Notes under the pieces: model-generated | The model's database searches: none | Seen by the model: only the letters and a program-made list of their open reading frames with translations | Told to the model about the DNA's origin: nothing | Assembly (NCBI RefSeq): GCF_000478925.1 | Contig: NZ_AP013072.1 | Span: 1,590,501 to 1,654,500, forward strand | Direction of reading: 5' to 3' | DNA length: 64,000 nucleotides | Origin: Streptococcus anginosus subsp. whileyi MAS624 | Lineage (GTDB): Bacteria > Bacillota > Bacilli > Lactobacillales > Streptococcaceae | Part shown: positions 1-9,193 of the stretch, piece by piece | How positions within the stretch are numbered: the first letter of the stretch is position 1 | Layout of the letters: each line of letters opens with the position of its first letter | Made by a program: the position numbers and the translations under genes

Positions 1-924
1 TAGTAACTGCCTGCGGATTTCTTGGTTTATATCCTTCTTTGCATATTGATTATCTTGGCAAGAAGCTTTTGAAATCAAATGGAGCGTGATATAGTCCACT
101 TCTTCTTTGGGAAATTCCAGCCCAGTTGCCAAATATACTCTGTGTAAAATTTTCTCAGCAATCTTTCGCTCTGCCAGATAATTTTCTTGATTCCAATTTT
201 CAATTTGATTGATTTGAAAACCTTCCGCAATTCGTTTAAAAGAAAGAGCGATGTGAATCACCAAGTTTTGAATGACAAAATCTGACAACTTTAAGTGACC
301 TTCGCGGCATTCATCCAGCACAATAATCGTCAATTCTTCTAAACTGATTTGCCGACCAGGAACTTCAATCGTGATGTAATTATGCAAACTTTGAAAGAAA
401 TTATCACGGAAAAAATAATCCATGATAAACCGACGCTTGTTGCGCTCACTTCCCTTTACATAAACACCCCGATTGGCTTTACTTTCGATTTGTAAGTCAT
501 ACTTTGCCAAGTATTTTCTGATTTTCTTAAAATCCGCTGACAAGGTTGACCGACTGACAAATAATTCTTCTGCCAAGTTGTCAAAATAAAGCTTCTCTTG
601 CTCAAAAAGCAATTTGTTTAAAATATAATTGTAACGATCTTCTATATTTTCAGTCTTAGCAGCATTTACCTCTGTCAACAGTTCAGCTTGTATAAAATCC
701 TGACAAAGAGCTTTATCTTGCAGTTCTAACTTATAGCCATAGCCTTGCTTGGCAATAATTTTCCAGCCTATTTCATGAGGGTTCCAGTCCATCAAGGATT
801 TCAGATAAGTTCTTATCGTACGATCAGAGCAAGAAAGCTGACTAGCTAATTCCTTACTTGTAATATAATGGTCTTTATTTTCCAACAAAGATTGAAGAAT
901 CAATTTTTCTTTCTGATGTAGCAA
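1..924 (-). CDS. PRD-type (BglG/LicR-like) PTS transcriptional regulator, partial at window edge
   Basis: The frame is open from a TTG start at 924 to the left edge (308 codons, C-terminus missing). The start is chosen because AGGAGG lies six bases upstream; there is no ATG in a suitable place. An N-terminal helix-turn-helix (about residues 5-55) is followed by a second, Mga-like HTH (about 105-150, with NLAEELFVSRSTLS) and then a PRD domain, seen around NLVIHIALSFKRIAEGF with the conserved histidine. Family knowledge: such activators or antiterminators are controlled by PTS phosphorylation of PRD histidines and often end in IIB/IIA-like domains, which would lie outside this window. It follows the IIB gene in the same orientation, so it probably controls this beta-glucoside operon. 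Confidence 0.85.
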   Translation of the reverse strand, partial: MLHQKEKLILQSLLENKDHYITSKELASQLSCSDRTIRTYLKSLMDWNPHEIGWKIIAKQGYGYKLELQDKALCQDFIQAELLTEVNAAKTENIEDRYNYILNKLLFEQEKLYFDNLAEELFVSRSTLSADFKKIRKYLAKYDLQIESKANRGVYVKGSERNKRRFIMDYFFRDNFFQSLHNYITIEVPGRQISLEELTIIVLDECREGHLKLSDFVIQNLVIHIALSFKRIAEGFQINQIENWNQENYLAERKIAEKILHRVYLATGLEFPKEEVDYITLHLISKASCQDNQYAKKDINQEIRRQLL

Positions 925-979
925 TACAGTCCTCCTTCCGCATTTATAAGAACTATTTTACCCTTTTTGAGCTGAAACT

Positions 980-1294
980 TTAAATGTTTTCCAAGATAAG
1001 ATTTGCCATTTTTTCAATTCCCATTGGAATAGGAATGTAGGCTTGCGGAGGAATTTGTACAATAGGTTTGCCGACTTTTGCTCCAGCTTCCTCAAATTGC
1101 TTGAAATACATTTTTGTTTGAGGACTAATGAGATAAAGATCAAATTCAGCAGCGGCAATAGCTTTCCCACCTTCTGTCGCACTAATAGCATCTACTTCAA
1201 TGTCATGCCCTTTGCTCTTTAAAAATTCCGTTGTTTTCTTTGCCATCAAAGAAGATGACATACCTGCTGCACAGATAATCAATGCTTTAGCCAT
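980..1294 (-). CDS. PTS lactose/cellobiose-family IIB component
   Basis: A 104-aa protein of normal IIB length. The N-terminus IICAAGMSSSLM contains the phosphorylated cysteine (Cys8) in the P-loop typical of cellobiose/chitobiose IIB (PTS_IIB_lactose/cellobiose). It would pass phosphate from IIA to the sugar on a membrane IIC. No IIA or IIC gene lies next to it in this window; they may lie to the left of the regulator or elsewhere. A cre site overlaps its promoter, so it is probably repressed by CcpA in glucose. It lies between SemiSWEET and the PRD regulator. Confidence 0.9.
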   Translation of the reverse strand: MAKALIICAAGMSSSLMAKKTTEFLKSKGHDIEVDAISATEGGKAIAAAEFDLYLISPQTKMYFKQFEEAGAKVGKPIVQIPPQAYIPIPMGIEKMANLILENI

Positions 1295-1334
1295 AAGATT
1301 TTCTCCTTATAAATAAAATTTATTTTATAAATTC

Positions 1335-1356
1335 ATTATAGATGAAAACGATTACA
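1335..1356 (-). promoter_or_regulatory. cre site over the -10 region of the IIB gene
   Basis: Positions 1343-1356 read TGAAAACGATTACA, a full match to the cre consensus TGWAANCGNTNWCA. On the minus strand it lies directly before a TATAAT hexamer (1335-1340), so CcpA binding there would block the promoter. The IIB gene starts 41 bases further on. Confidence 0.75.
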
Positions 1357-1372
1357 ACTTCCATCTTATTTT

Positions 1373-1392
1373 TTTCCGTAGTGAAACGGAAA
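1373..1392. promoter_or_regulatory. TTTCCGT/ACGGAAA palindrome upstream of the IIB promoter
   Basis: Seven-base arms TTTCCGT and ACGGAAA are separated by six bases, just upstream of the cre/-10 region. It could be an operator for the adjacent PRD regulator. A related ACGGA/TCCGT palindrome lies upstream of the phospho-beta-glucosidase gene at 3515-3541, but its half-sites point the other way, so a common operator is only a guess. Confidence 0.3.
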
Positions 1393-1411
1393 TATTTCCT
1401 TAGTTACTTTT

Positions 1412-1651
1412 TTACTTATATTTTAATTTATAATAGAGAATGGTTCCTGATAAAACCAAAGACACGCTATTTGCCATAATTAAAGGCAAATCTTCAATCA
1501 CCAAGCCATGAAACAGCCACAAAGCAATACCGACAACTTGCATCAGATACATGCCAAGCGCAATAGACTCTGTATCCTTGGTTTTAATGACTTTTATTAC
1601 CTGCGGTAAAAAAGCAAAAGTAGTTAATACAGCAGCAATCGTTCCAATCAT
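1412..1651 (-). CDS. SemiSWEET-type PQ-loop sugar transporter
   Basis: A 79-aa protein with three predicted membrane helices and the PQ motif in helix 1 (AFLPQVIKVIKTKDTESI), followed by the polar loop and the asparagine-bearing helix 3 (IMANSVSLVLSG). Length and pattern match bacterial SemiSWEETs, which dimerise to form a passive sugar channel. RBS AAAGGGAG precedes the ATG. It sits in an operon with a 6-phospho-beta-glucosidase and a PTS IIB, so it may carry the free sugar product or substrate; the exact cargo is not visible in the sequence. Confidence 0.85.
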   Translation of the reverse strand: MIGTIAAVLTTFAFLPQVIKVIKTKDTESIALGMYLMQVVGIALWLFHGLVIEDLPLIMANSVSLVLSGTILYYKLKYK

Positions 1652-1746
1652 ATTTTCTCCCTTTCTAAAAACGAAGCTAGAAAACTCTAGCCTCGTTTCT
1701 TTCTTACTTGCTCTATTACATATGGAAAGATAAATGCATCTTCCTA

Positions 1747-1986
1747 TTACAAAATATTCACCAGTCCTGGATATTTGGATAAGACAACTACATCTTTCTT
1801 TTCTAGATTGAAAGTAGCCATTATCAGCTCCCGAATCTTCACATCATTGATGTCACTGTCTACGACAAAACCGTCTGCATTTTTTAACTTAATGGTTAAA
1901 TGCTGGGTGATAGCTGGATTGCTAGCCAAATCCGGTACTGCCACACCCTTAGAAAATTTGATGACATAGGTTATTTTTTTACTCAT
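1747..1986 (-). CDS. Hypothetical protein of the beta-glucoside operon
   Basis: A 79-aa soluble-looking protein with no signal peptide or membrane helix. I do not recognise the family. It has an alternating hydrophobic pattern (MSKKITYVIKFSKG, then TQHLTIKLKNADGFVVDS) suggesting a small beta-rich fold. It lies 13 bases after the phospho-beta-glucosidase and ahead of SemiSWEET on the same strand, with GGAGA before its ATG, so it is probably co-translated with them. A role in sugar handling is suggested by context only. Confidence 0.6.
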   Translation of the reverse strand: MSKKITYVIKFSKGVAVPDLASNPAITQHLTIKLKNADGFVVDSDINDVKIRELIMATFNLEKKDVVVLSKYPGLVNIL

Positions 1987-1999
1987 GATAATCTCCGAT

Positions 2000-3475
<1,476 letters not shown>

Positions 3476-3477
3476 CT

Positions 3478-3541
3478 AAGAAAGCGCTTTTAAAATCTAT
3501 ATTTTTGCCACAATAATACGGAAAAATGATAGATCCGTATT
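3478..3541 (-). promoter_or_regulatory. Regulatory region of the GH1 operon: cre-like core and ACGGA palindrome
   Basis: Upstream of the GH1 gene is AGAAAGCGCTTTTA (around 3479-3492), two mismatches from cre but with an intact AAAGCGCTTT core. Behind it, 3515-3541 holds AATACGGA and TCCGTATT arms around an 11-base spacer. Both could be regulator sites; neither is proven. The rest of 3437-3695 holds no gene that I can support. Confidence 0.45.
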
Positions 3542-3695
3542 CATAGGTAGACTTTAATAAACGGAACTTCCCTTGATTTAATATCACCTTTTACTATTAG
3601 ACTATCATTTTTAGCTATCTATCGAGCTATTGATTCCATTATCTGTACATGCCTCTTTTCATTCAAACAGCAAAAGTAACAAAGTACTTAATAAA

Positions 3696-3724
3696 GGGGC
3701 TGGAAAAAATCCAGTCCCTTTATA
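3696..3724 (-). terminator. Intrinsic terminator after the MFS gene
   Basis: On the plus strand GGGGCTGGA, AAAAA, TCCAGTCCC form a stem of about nine pairs just downstream of the MFS stop codon, with a run of T on the minus strand. Confidence 0.7.
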
Positions 3725-3730
3725 CTTCTC

Positions 3731-4900
3731 TTAACCAAACAATTTCTGATTTGACTTGTTTGGTACTTTCAAAAAGAAAGCTAAAACAAGCACTAGAACC
3801 ATTACACCAGCTAAGAAAAAACTCATCATTTCATAGCCAGATTTATCAATAATATCTCCTGCAATATTTTGAATAAGAATGGTTCCTAAATTGCGCGCTG
3901 TCTGCACCAAAGCAATAGCTGTGACCAAATAATTCTCATCTACTATGTTAGCAACAATCTTCAAAGTCACCATAATCAACAACATACCTGTAGCATGCTT
4001 TGACATTAAAGTTAAGAGAATTTTGGAAGTAAGCCCCAAATCCAATCCATAAATCACATACTGTAAAAGCAAAATTCCCAAAGGAATATAGAGCAATTTT
4101 TTAATTGGAACCTTATCCATAAAAAGATAAGAAAAGAAAATCAATGGCGACTCGCAAATTACAGAAATAGCTACCACAGTTGTCGCCATATTAACACTTA
4201 AACCGCTATGCTCTAGCATAGAAGGGATATATGTATGCCCTGTATTTCCAACTCCAGAATAGAGTGCCACGATAAGAAGGTAAAACAAATACGTTTTATT
4301 TTTGAAGATTTGCCCAATAGAAGAACCATTTTTCATTTGTGTGGCTTTTTTTGAACCTTGATTATGTTTTGGCTCAATCCCAAATACCCCAAGAATACTC
4401 ACACACATCATACCGATAAACACGATAAAAATTGCTTGCGGTGAGATGAATTTATAAATCAATCCTGCTAATTGTGAGCCCATTGCATAACCAAAAGTAC
4501 CCCAGATACGAATTTTCCCATAAGTATAAGGGCTTCTAGCAGCCAACACATCCATAACAGGATTGACTCCATTGACCAACATTAAAACAGCACTATACCA
4601 GACTGTCAACAATAAAAGATTATTGGCTTGCATAAAAAAGATTGCAGCGATATTAATCAGAAGAAAACTATAAATGGTCACTTTTTTAATGCCAATCTTA
4701 TCATTTAAAATCCCCATGAGCGGCTGAACAATCATAGAAGAAAAGAATGAGGCAGAGACAACAAGTGACACCTGACTAGCTGAATATCCCTTATCAAGCA
4801 TGTATACTGAAATTAAAGTCGAAAAAAGTGCATATGATAAAAAATAAAAGTTATACATTAAAAAATAAGCAAAATAGCTATTTTGAAATTTCCTAAACAT
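3731..4900 (-). CDS. MFS transporter, sugar:proton symporter-like
   Basis: A 389-aa protein with about 12 hydrophobic helices. The N-terminus (FAYFLMYNFYFLSYALFSTL) and the loop GILNDKIGIKK after helix 2 match the major facilitator fold. The arrangement looks like the LacY/MFS_1-like group, often sugar or nucleoside symporters. It is a single gene with its own terminators on both sides and no close functional partner; the substrate cannot be told from the sequence. An H+-coupled efflux role is the alternative. Confidence 0.75.
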   Translation of the reverse strand: MFRKFQNSYFAYFLMYNFYFLSYALFSTLISVYMLDKGYSASQVSLVVSASFFSSMIVQPLMGILNDKIGIKKVTIYSFLLINIAAIFFMQANNLLLLTVWYSAVLMLVNGVNPVMDVLAARSPYTYGKIRIWGTFGYAMGSQLAGLIYKFISPQAIFIVFIGMMCVSILGVFGIEPKHNQGSKKATQMKNGSSIGQIFKNKTYLFYLLIVALYSGVGNTGHTYIPSMLEHSGLSVNMATTVVAISVICESPLIFFSYLFMDKVPIKKLLYIPLGILLLQYVIYGLDLGLTSKILLTLMSKHATGMLLIMVTLKIVANIVDENYLVTAIALVQTARNLGTILIQNIAGDIIDKSGYEMMSFFLAGVMVLVLVLAFFLKVPNKSNQKLFG

Positions 4901-4929
4901 AATTTTTCCTTCCCCCTAAACAGAGTGAC

Positions 4930-4960
4930 AAAACTCGACTGGAATCACCAATCGAGTTTT
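4930..4960 (-). terminator. Intrinsic terminator of dacA
   Basis: Inverted repeat AAACTCGA with TCGAGTTT, extended by an imperfect inner stem, lies 20-50 bases after the dacA stop. Confidence 0.7.
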
Positions 4961-4978
4961 CTGTCCCATACTATATAT

Positions 4979-6337
4979 TTAACGCTTCCGACGACGAGAA
5001 AGCCGGGTATCACTATGATCTCGTCGAATTCTTTTTTGCTTTCGTCTCATGATTTCAAAAACAATAATCAACAAAAAAATCACTATGGGAACTGCAATAA
5101 AAATATAATAATCTAAAAAGAGTTGCTTCAAACTTTTTCCGTTAGACTTTGCTATAGTACTTTGTACTGTTGATGTTGCTCTTTTCTTTACGTCTGTGAC
5201 ACTTTCTCCATCTGCAATGAGCGAAGAAAGTTGCTTTAGACCATTATCATTTTTCAATACTCCATTTTCCACAACTGGTTTTGCTGACGCCCCTTTTTTC
5301 ACAGTTGCATAGAAATCTTTTGACAGGTTATATCTTTTTCCATTGATTGTTTGTTCTCCAGCCTTGAAAATTTTTTTGTACTCATAATCAGCATAAGCTT
5401 TCTCAATCAAGGCATTGCCAAATGGATGGCGGTAATATTCTCCATCTTGGTCAGACCAATTCCCAACTCCCATGATAACACTAATCAAGCGTTGTTTTCC
5501 ACGCTTAATCGTTGCAATGTAGTTAAAAGCTCCTCGTGGACTTGATCCTGTCTTTAAGCCATCAACCCCCTTTATAGCATATCTTGCACCAGGAAGTGAG
5601 TAATTATAGGTTTCAAAAGTTTCTTCATACGGCGTTCCCTTTTTTACCGTTACGACTGGTTTATTGGTGTAATTTAAAATATTTGGATAATTCTTGACGA
5701 AATGGTACCCTAAAATGGCTAAATCGCGCGCCGTTGTCTGATTGGCTGCATTGTTATCATACCGTTGTGGAGTATACAAGCCTTTGAAAGAAACAGCTGC
5801 CGCTCCGCTAGCATTGAACCATTTTGTATTGGTCATACCCAATTCTTTTGCCTTGGCATTCATCATATCCAAAAATGTATCTGGATCATTGTTAGATAAA
5901 TAATTGGCTAACATGACAGTTGTCGCATTTGAAGATGGAACAGCTGTCATCGTAATCAATTCAGAAACAGTATAATCTACACCGGCTACTATTTTATTGT
6001 TGGAAATCTCGTAAATATTTGCAATAGCCTGATCACGTGGTGTCGCTTTGATAACTGTATTTTCACTCAACTTTCCTTGCTGAATCGCTTCAAAAACTAA
6101 ATACAAAGTCATCAATTTGCTCATGCTAGCTGGGTCACGAACTTCATCGATATTATCTTGCCAAAGAATATTTCCCGTATTAGCATCTACTATCAAGGAT
6201 GATTTCGGACGATTGATTGGATTGACCTTTTCGTCTGGATACATTTTTTGCGCCATATCAACTAACTCGTCCGCATGAATAGTGATTGTTCCCACACACA
6301 ACACAAAAAAACAAACAATAGTTAACAACTTTTTCAC
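4979..6337 (-). CDS. dacA: D-alanyl-D-alanine carboxypeptidase (PBP3 type)
   Basis: A 452-aa low-molecular-mass PBP. Signal peptide at residues 1-22; catalytic SxxK is S71-M-S-K74, SxN is S135-S-N137, and KTG is at 262-264. A C-terminal beta domain (about 300-390) is followed by a membrane helix (about 414-432) and a basic tail, rather than the amphipathic anchor usual in E. coli PBP5. It trims the terminal D-Ala from peptidoglycan pentapeptides at the outer membrane face and limits cross-linking. Monocistronic, between its own terminator and nagB. Confidence 0.93.
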   Translation of the reverse strand: MKKLLTIVCFFVLCVGTITIHADELVDMAQKMYPDEKVNPINRPKSSLIVDANTGNILWQDNIDEVRDPASMSKLMTLYLVFEAIQQGKLSENTVIKATPRDQAIANIYEISNNKIVAGVDYTVSELITMTAVPSSNATTVMLANYLSNNDPDTFLDMMNAKAKELGMTNTKWFNASGAAAVSFKGLYTPQRYDNNAANQTTARDLAILGYHFVKNYPNILNYTNKPVVTVKKGTPYEETFETYNYSLPGARYAIKGVDGLKTGSSPRGAFNYIATIKRGKQRLISVIMGVGNWSDQDGEYYRHPFGNALIEKAYADYEYKKIFKAGEQTINGKRYNLSKDFYATVKKGASAKPVVENGVLKNDNGLKQLSSLIADGESVTDVKKRATSTVQSTIAKSNGKSLKQLFLDYYIFIAVPIVIFLLIIVFEIMRRKQKRIRRDHSDTRLSRRRKR

Positions 6338-6422
6338 TAGAATCCTCCTGAGTTCTCACTTATCTTCTAGTATAGCATATTTTCCCTGTAAGATAAGGAA
6401 TTTTTTTTAAAATAATAAAAAA

Positions 6423-6443
6423 CCTACCTAAAAATTAGATAGG
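6423..6443 (-). terminator. Terminator overlapping the end of nagB
   Basis: CCTACCTAA and TTAGATAGG form a nine-pair stem with one mismatch; on the minus strand a T run follows. The stem includes the nagB stop codon. Confidence 0.65.
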
Positions 6444-7160
6444 AAATAGATTCTTATTTTTTAAAATGCTTAAGGCTTCTTTATCTGCGATAACAACCAC
6501 ATCTTCATGTTTTTGAAGAGCACTTCCAGGCAATTCTTCTGTAATCGGTCCTTCTACTGTTCCTGCAATCGCTTTAGCTTTTGAAGCACCATAAGCAAAT
6601 AAAATAATAGATTTTGCATCGAGAATATTCCGAATCCCCATTGAGTAAGCTTGCGTCGGTACATCTTCTATTTTATCAAAGAAACGAGCATTCGCTTCAA
6701 TAGTTGATTGCTCCAAATCCACTACATGAACAGTACTATCAAAGCTCGTTCCCGGCTCATTAAAACCAATATGTCCATTCGTGCCAATTCCCAAAATTTG
6801 CAAATCAACGGGATGCTCTACCAAAATTTGGTTGTAGCGTTTCACTTCTGCTTCCGCGTCTTCAGCAACACCATTTGGTAAAAATCTTTTTTTAAAAGGC
6901 TTTTGATTAAATAAATGTTCTTGCATAAAATAACGATAAGACTGAGGATTTTCCCCACTTAATCCTATGTACTCGTCTAGATTCACACTGGTTAAGTCTG
7001 ACAAATCAAGGTCACTTTCAACAATTTGCTCATAAAAACTCAAAGGACTGCTACCCGTCGCTAAGCCTAACGTTTTAGCTCCTGTCGCTAATTTTTCTTT
7101 TAATAACTCAAAGGCTACTCTACCACCGTCTACTTGATTTTCCACTTGAATAATTCTCAT
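6435..7160 (-). CDS. nagB: Glucosamine-6-phosphate deaminase
   Basis: A 241-aa enzyme converting glucosamine 6-phosphate to fructose 6-phosphate and ammonia. Landmarks are [13 protein letters not shown] (phosphate loop), VNLDEYIGL with the catalytic aspartate, and [16 protein letters not shown] with the catalytic histidine. The length is normal for the short Gram-positive form. It stands alone on the minus strand, with a NagR-type operator in its promoter, so it is probably derepressed by amino sugars. Confidence 0.95.
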   Translation of the reverse strand: MRIIQVENQVDGGRVAFELLKEKLATGAKTLGLATGSSPLSFYEQIVESDLDLSDLTSVNLDEYIGLSGENPQSYRYFMQEHLFNQKPFKKRFLPNGVAEDAEAEVKRYNQILVEHPVDLQILGIGTNGHIGFNEPGTSFDSTVHVVDLEQSTIEANARFFDKIEDVPTQAYSMGIRNILDAKSIILFAYGASKAKAIAGTVEGPITEELPGSALQKHEDVVVIADKEALSILKNKNLFPI

Positions 7161-7195
7161 CGCTAAACTCCTTTTCCTTATTTAATTATATTATA

Positions 7196-7207
7196 TGGTA
7201 TAGACCA
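7196..7207 (-). promoter_or_regulatory. NagR (dre-type) operator upstream of nagB
   Basis: TGGTATAGACCA is a 12-bp imperfect palindrome extended by ATA/ATT flanks. It matches the dre-type sites recognised by GntR-family NagR/YvoA regulators in front of nag genes. It lies 36 bases upstream of the nagB start. Confidence 0.7.
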
Positions 7208-7268
7208 ATTTTTGTCAAGAGAATTTGTCCCTTTTTAAAGAATCCGAGCTTGTTTGCAAGAAAAATCG

Positions 7269-7277
7269 TGTTATAAT
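7269..7277 (+). promoter_or_regulatory. Extended -10 promoter directly before a small ORF and queA
   Basis: TG, one base, TATAAT (7269-7277). The next ATG begins seven bases after the hexamer, which is where transcription should start. The mRNA for the 57-aa ORF would then be leaderless or nearly so. Confidence 0.6.
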
Positions 7278-7283
7278 AGAAGA

Positions 7284-7457
7284 ATGTTAGTCTATTTATT
7301 CTGTTTATTTTTGTTAGGAGTTGCTTTTGTCATAACTGCACTTCTTCTCAAAACCAAGCGAATGTGGCATTATACCCTATTGATTTTAGGCATTTTACTC
7401 ATGTGCCTGCCACTTGTTGCTTCTTGTTATTCATTATGGATTTTATTTACAGCCTAA
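7284..7457 (+). CDS. Small membrane protein upstream of queA
   Basis: A 57-aa protein made of two hydrophobic helices with a short basic loop (KTKRMWHY). I do not recognise a named family. I start it at the ATG at 7284; a longer frame from 7254 would begin upstream of the -10 box and is unlikely to be transcribed. No Shine-Dalgarno sequence is visible and the ATG lies at the expected transcription start, so translation may be leaderless. It ends nine bases before queA and probably shares its transcript. Confidence 0.55.
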   Translation: MLVYLFCLFLLGVAFVITALLLKTKRMWHYTLLILGILLMCLPLVASCYSLWILFTA

Positions 7458-7466
7458 GGAGAATAT

Positions 7467-8495
7467 ATGAATACTGCTGATTTTGACTTTCATTTACCAG
7501 AAGAGTTAATCGCGCAAACACCTTTAGAAAAGCGAGATGCTTCCCGCCTTTTAGTCGTCAATCACGAAACTGGTCAACTGGAAGATACTCACTTCGATGC
7601 GATTATTGATCAATTACATCCTGGAGATGCTTTGGTCATGAACGATACGCGCGTCTTACCTGCACGCCTTCACGGTGAAAAACCTGAAACAGGCGGGCAT
7701 GTTGAATTGCTACTCTTAAAAAACATCGCAGGTGATAATTGGGAAGTACTGGCTAAGCCCGCCAAACGGTTAAAAGTCGGAGTGGCTATTTCTTTTGGCG
7801 ACGGACGCTTGACAGCAACTGTCTTAGAAGAATTAGAACACGGTGGACGAATTGTACGTTTCCATTACCAAGGCATTTTCTTAGAAGTGCTTGAAAGTCT
7901 GGGCGAAATGCCCTTGCCGCCTTATATCCACGAAAAGCTAAAAGACCGTGAACGCTACCAGACTGTCTATGCCAAAGAAAATGGCTCAGCAGCTGCTCCT
8001 ACTGCCGGGCTTCATTTTACCAAAGAGCTGCTGGCTCAGATTGAAGCCAAAGGTGTGAAATTAGTCTATCTGACGCTTCATGTTGGTCTAGGAACCTTCC
8101 GTCCTGTTTCTGTAGACAATGTAGACAAGCATGAGATGCATTCAGAATTCTATACATTGTCTGAAGAAGCAGCTAACACGCTTCGACAAGTCAAAGCCAG
8201 CGGAAAACGTGTTATAGCGGTCGGAACAACTTCTATCCGTACACTAGAGACAATCGGTTCAAAATTTAATGGGGAAATCAAAGCAGACTCCGGTTGGACC
8301 AACATCTTTATTAAACCTGGCTACGATTGGAAAATCGTAGATGCTTTTTCTACCAATTTCCACCTTCCAAAGTCCACTCTCGTCATGCTCGTTTCAGCCT
8401 TTGCAGGTCGAGAATTAGTGCTCTCTGCTTATCAGCATGCCATTGATGAAAAATACCGCTTTTTCAGCTTTGGAGATGCTATGTTTATAAAATAA
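7467..8495 (+). CDS. queA: tRNA preQ1(34) S-adenosylmethionine ribosyltransferase-isomerase
   Basis: A 342-aa enzyme of the queuosine pathway that moves ribose from SAM to preQ1 in tRNA, giving epoxyqueuosine. Family signatures: [13 protein letters not shown] at the N-terminus, [14 protein letters not shown], and TAGLHFT. AAGGAG lies just before the ATG. It is next to argR, an arrangement also found beside arc clusters of other streptococci. Confidence 0.96.
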   Translation: MNTADFDFHLPEELIAQTPLEKRDASRLLVVNHETGQLEDTHFDAIIDQLHPGDALVMNDTRVLPARLHGEKPETGGHVELLLLKNIAGDNWEVLAKPAKRLKVGVAISFGDGRLTATVLEELEHGGRIVRFHYQGIFLEVLESLGEMPLPPYIHEKLKDRERYQTVYAKENGSAAAPTAGLHFTKELLAQIEAKGVKLVYLTLHVGLGTFRPVSVDNVDKHEMHSEFYTLSEEAANTLRQVKASGKRVIAVGTTSIRTLETIGSKFNGEIKADSGWTNIFIKPGYDWKIVDAFSTNFHLPKSTLVMLVSAFAGRELVLSAYQHAIDEKYRFFSFGDAMFIK

Positions 8496-8505
8496 TAGGT
8501 GAAAT

Positions 8506-8979
8506 ATGAATAAAATTGAAAGCCGTCATCGACTCATTCGCTCACTTGTCCTAGAGAAAAAAATTCACACACAACAAGAATTACAAGATTTGCTTTCAGC
8601 AAATGGCGTTACAGTGACGCAATCCACACTTTCTCGAGACATTAAAGCTTTGAACTTGGTAAAAGTACACGAAGCAGATATTTCTTATTATATTATCAAT
8701 AGCATGGCACCTTCACGCTGGGAAAAACGCCTGCGTCTCTATATGGAAGATGCCTTGATTATGTTGCGTCCTGTTCAACATCAAGTTGTCATGAAAACTC
8801 TTCCTGGATTGGCACAATCATTCGGTTCTATCTTAGATGCTCTAGAATTTTCCGAAATTGTCGCAACGGTCTGCGGGGATGATGTCTGCTTGATTATCTG
8901 CGAGGACAATCAAAAAGCGCAAGACTGTTTTAACAAATTAAAACAATTTGCACCCCCGTTCTTCTTTAGTAAAGATTAA
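8506..8979 (+). CDS. argR: ArgR/AhrC-family arginine repressor
   Basis: A 157-aa protein. The N-terminal winged HTH (about 1-70) has the [12 protein letters not shown] recognition segment; the C-terminal domain (about 80-150) should form the hexamer and bind arginine, with the segment [11 protein letters not shown] near its end. It follows queA by ten bases. Streptococci carry several ArgR paralogues; position near the arc genes suggests that this one takes part in their arginine response, but that is inference. Confidence 0.92.
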   Translation: MNKIESRHRLIRSLVLEKKIHTQQELQDLLSANGVTVTQSTLSRDIKALNLVKVHEADISYYIINSMAPSRWEKRLRLYMEDALIMLRPVQHQVVMKTLPGLAQSFGSILDALEFSEIVATVCGDDVCLIICEDNQKAQDCFNKLKQFAPPFFFSKD

Positions 8980-9001
8980 AAGGCTAAGGCTGGAATTTTG
9001 T

Positions 9002-9052
9002 AGTTCTATAATTTCTGTAGTGGGTGAACTCTGCTTCAGAGATTATAGAGTT
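9002..9052. repeat. Hairpin repeat, copy 1 (ISL3-linked)
   Basis: TTCTATAATTTCTGTAG and CTTCAGAGATTATAGAG form a long imperfect inverted repeat. A second copy with the same arms lies at 11119-11168. Both copies precede decayed ISL3 transposase sequence, so they may be part of the element or act as terminators for the genes before them. Confidence 0.55.
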
Positions 9053-9057
9053 ATTCT

Positions 9058-9177
9058 TTTGGCTTTCGGAGCTTTGACAACTTTAAGAAACGCATTCTCA
9101 TCACCTTAAACATCAAAAAAGAGAAGACCAAGCTAGTCTTCTCTAGGTGTCAGGTTAGGTCAATCCACTACAGTTGA
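9058..9177 (+). pseudogene. ISL3-family transposase C-terminal remnant
   Basis: In the frame of 9058 the translation contains FGFRSFDNFKKRIL followed by NIKKEKTKLVFSR and stops at 9175. This is the conserved C-terminus of IS1167/ISL3-type transposases. The rest of the transposase is missing, so this is a dead fragment lying between argR and the dipeptidase gene. Confidence 0.75.
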
Positions 9178-9193
9178 CATTGTGCCCTGCTTT

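Noticed and set aside
3649..3852. 67-aa plus-strand ORF across the MFS terminator
   Set aside because: Runs through a terminator stem and into the opposite strand of the MFS gene.
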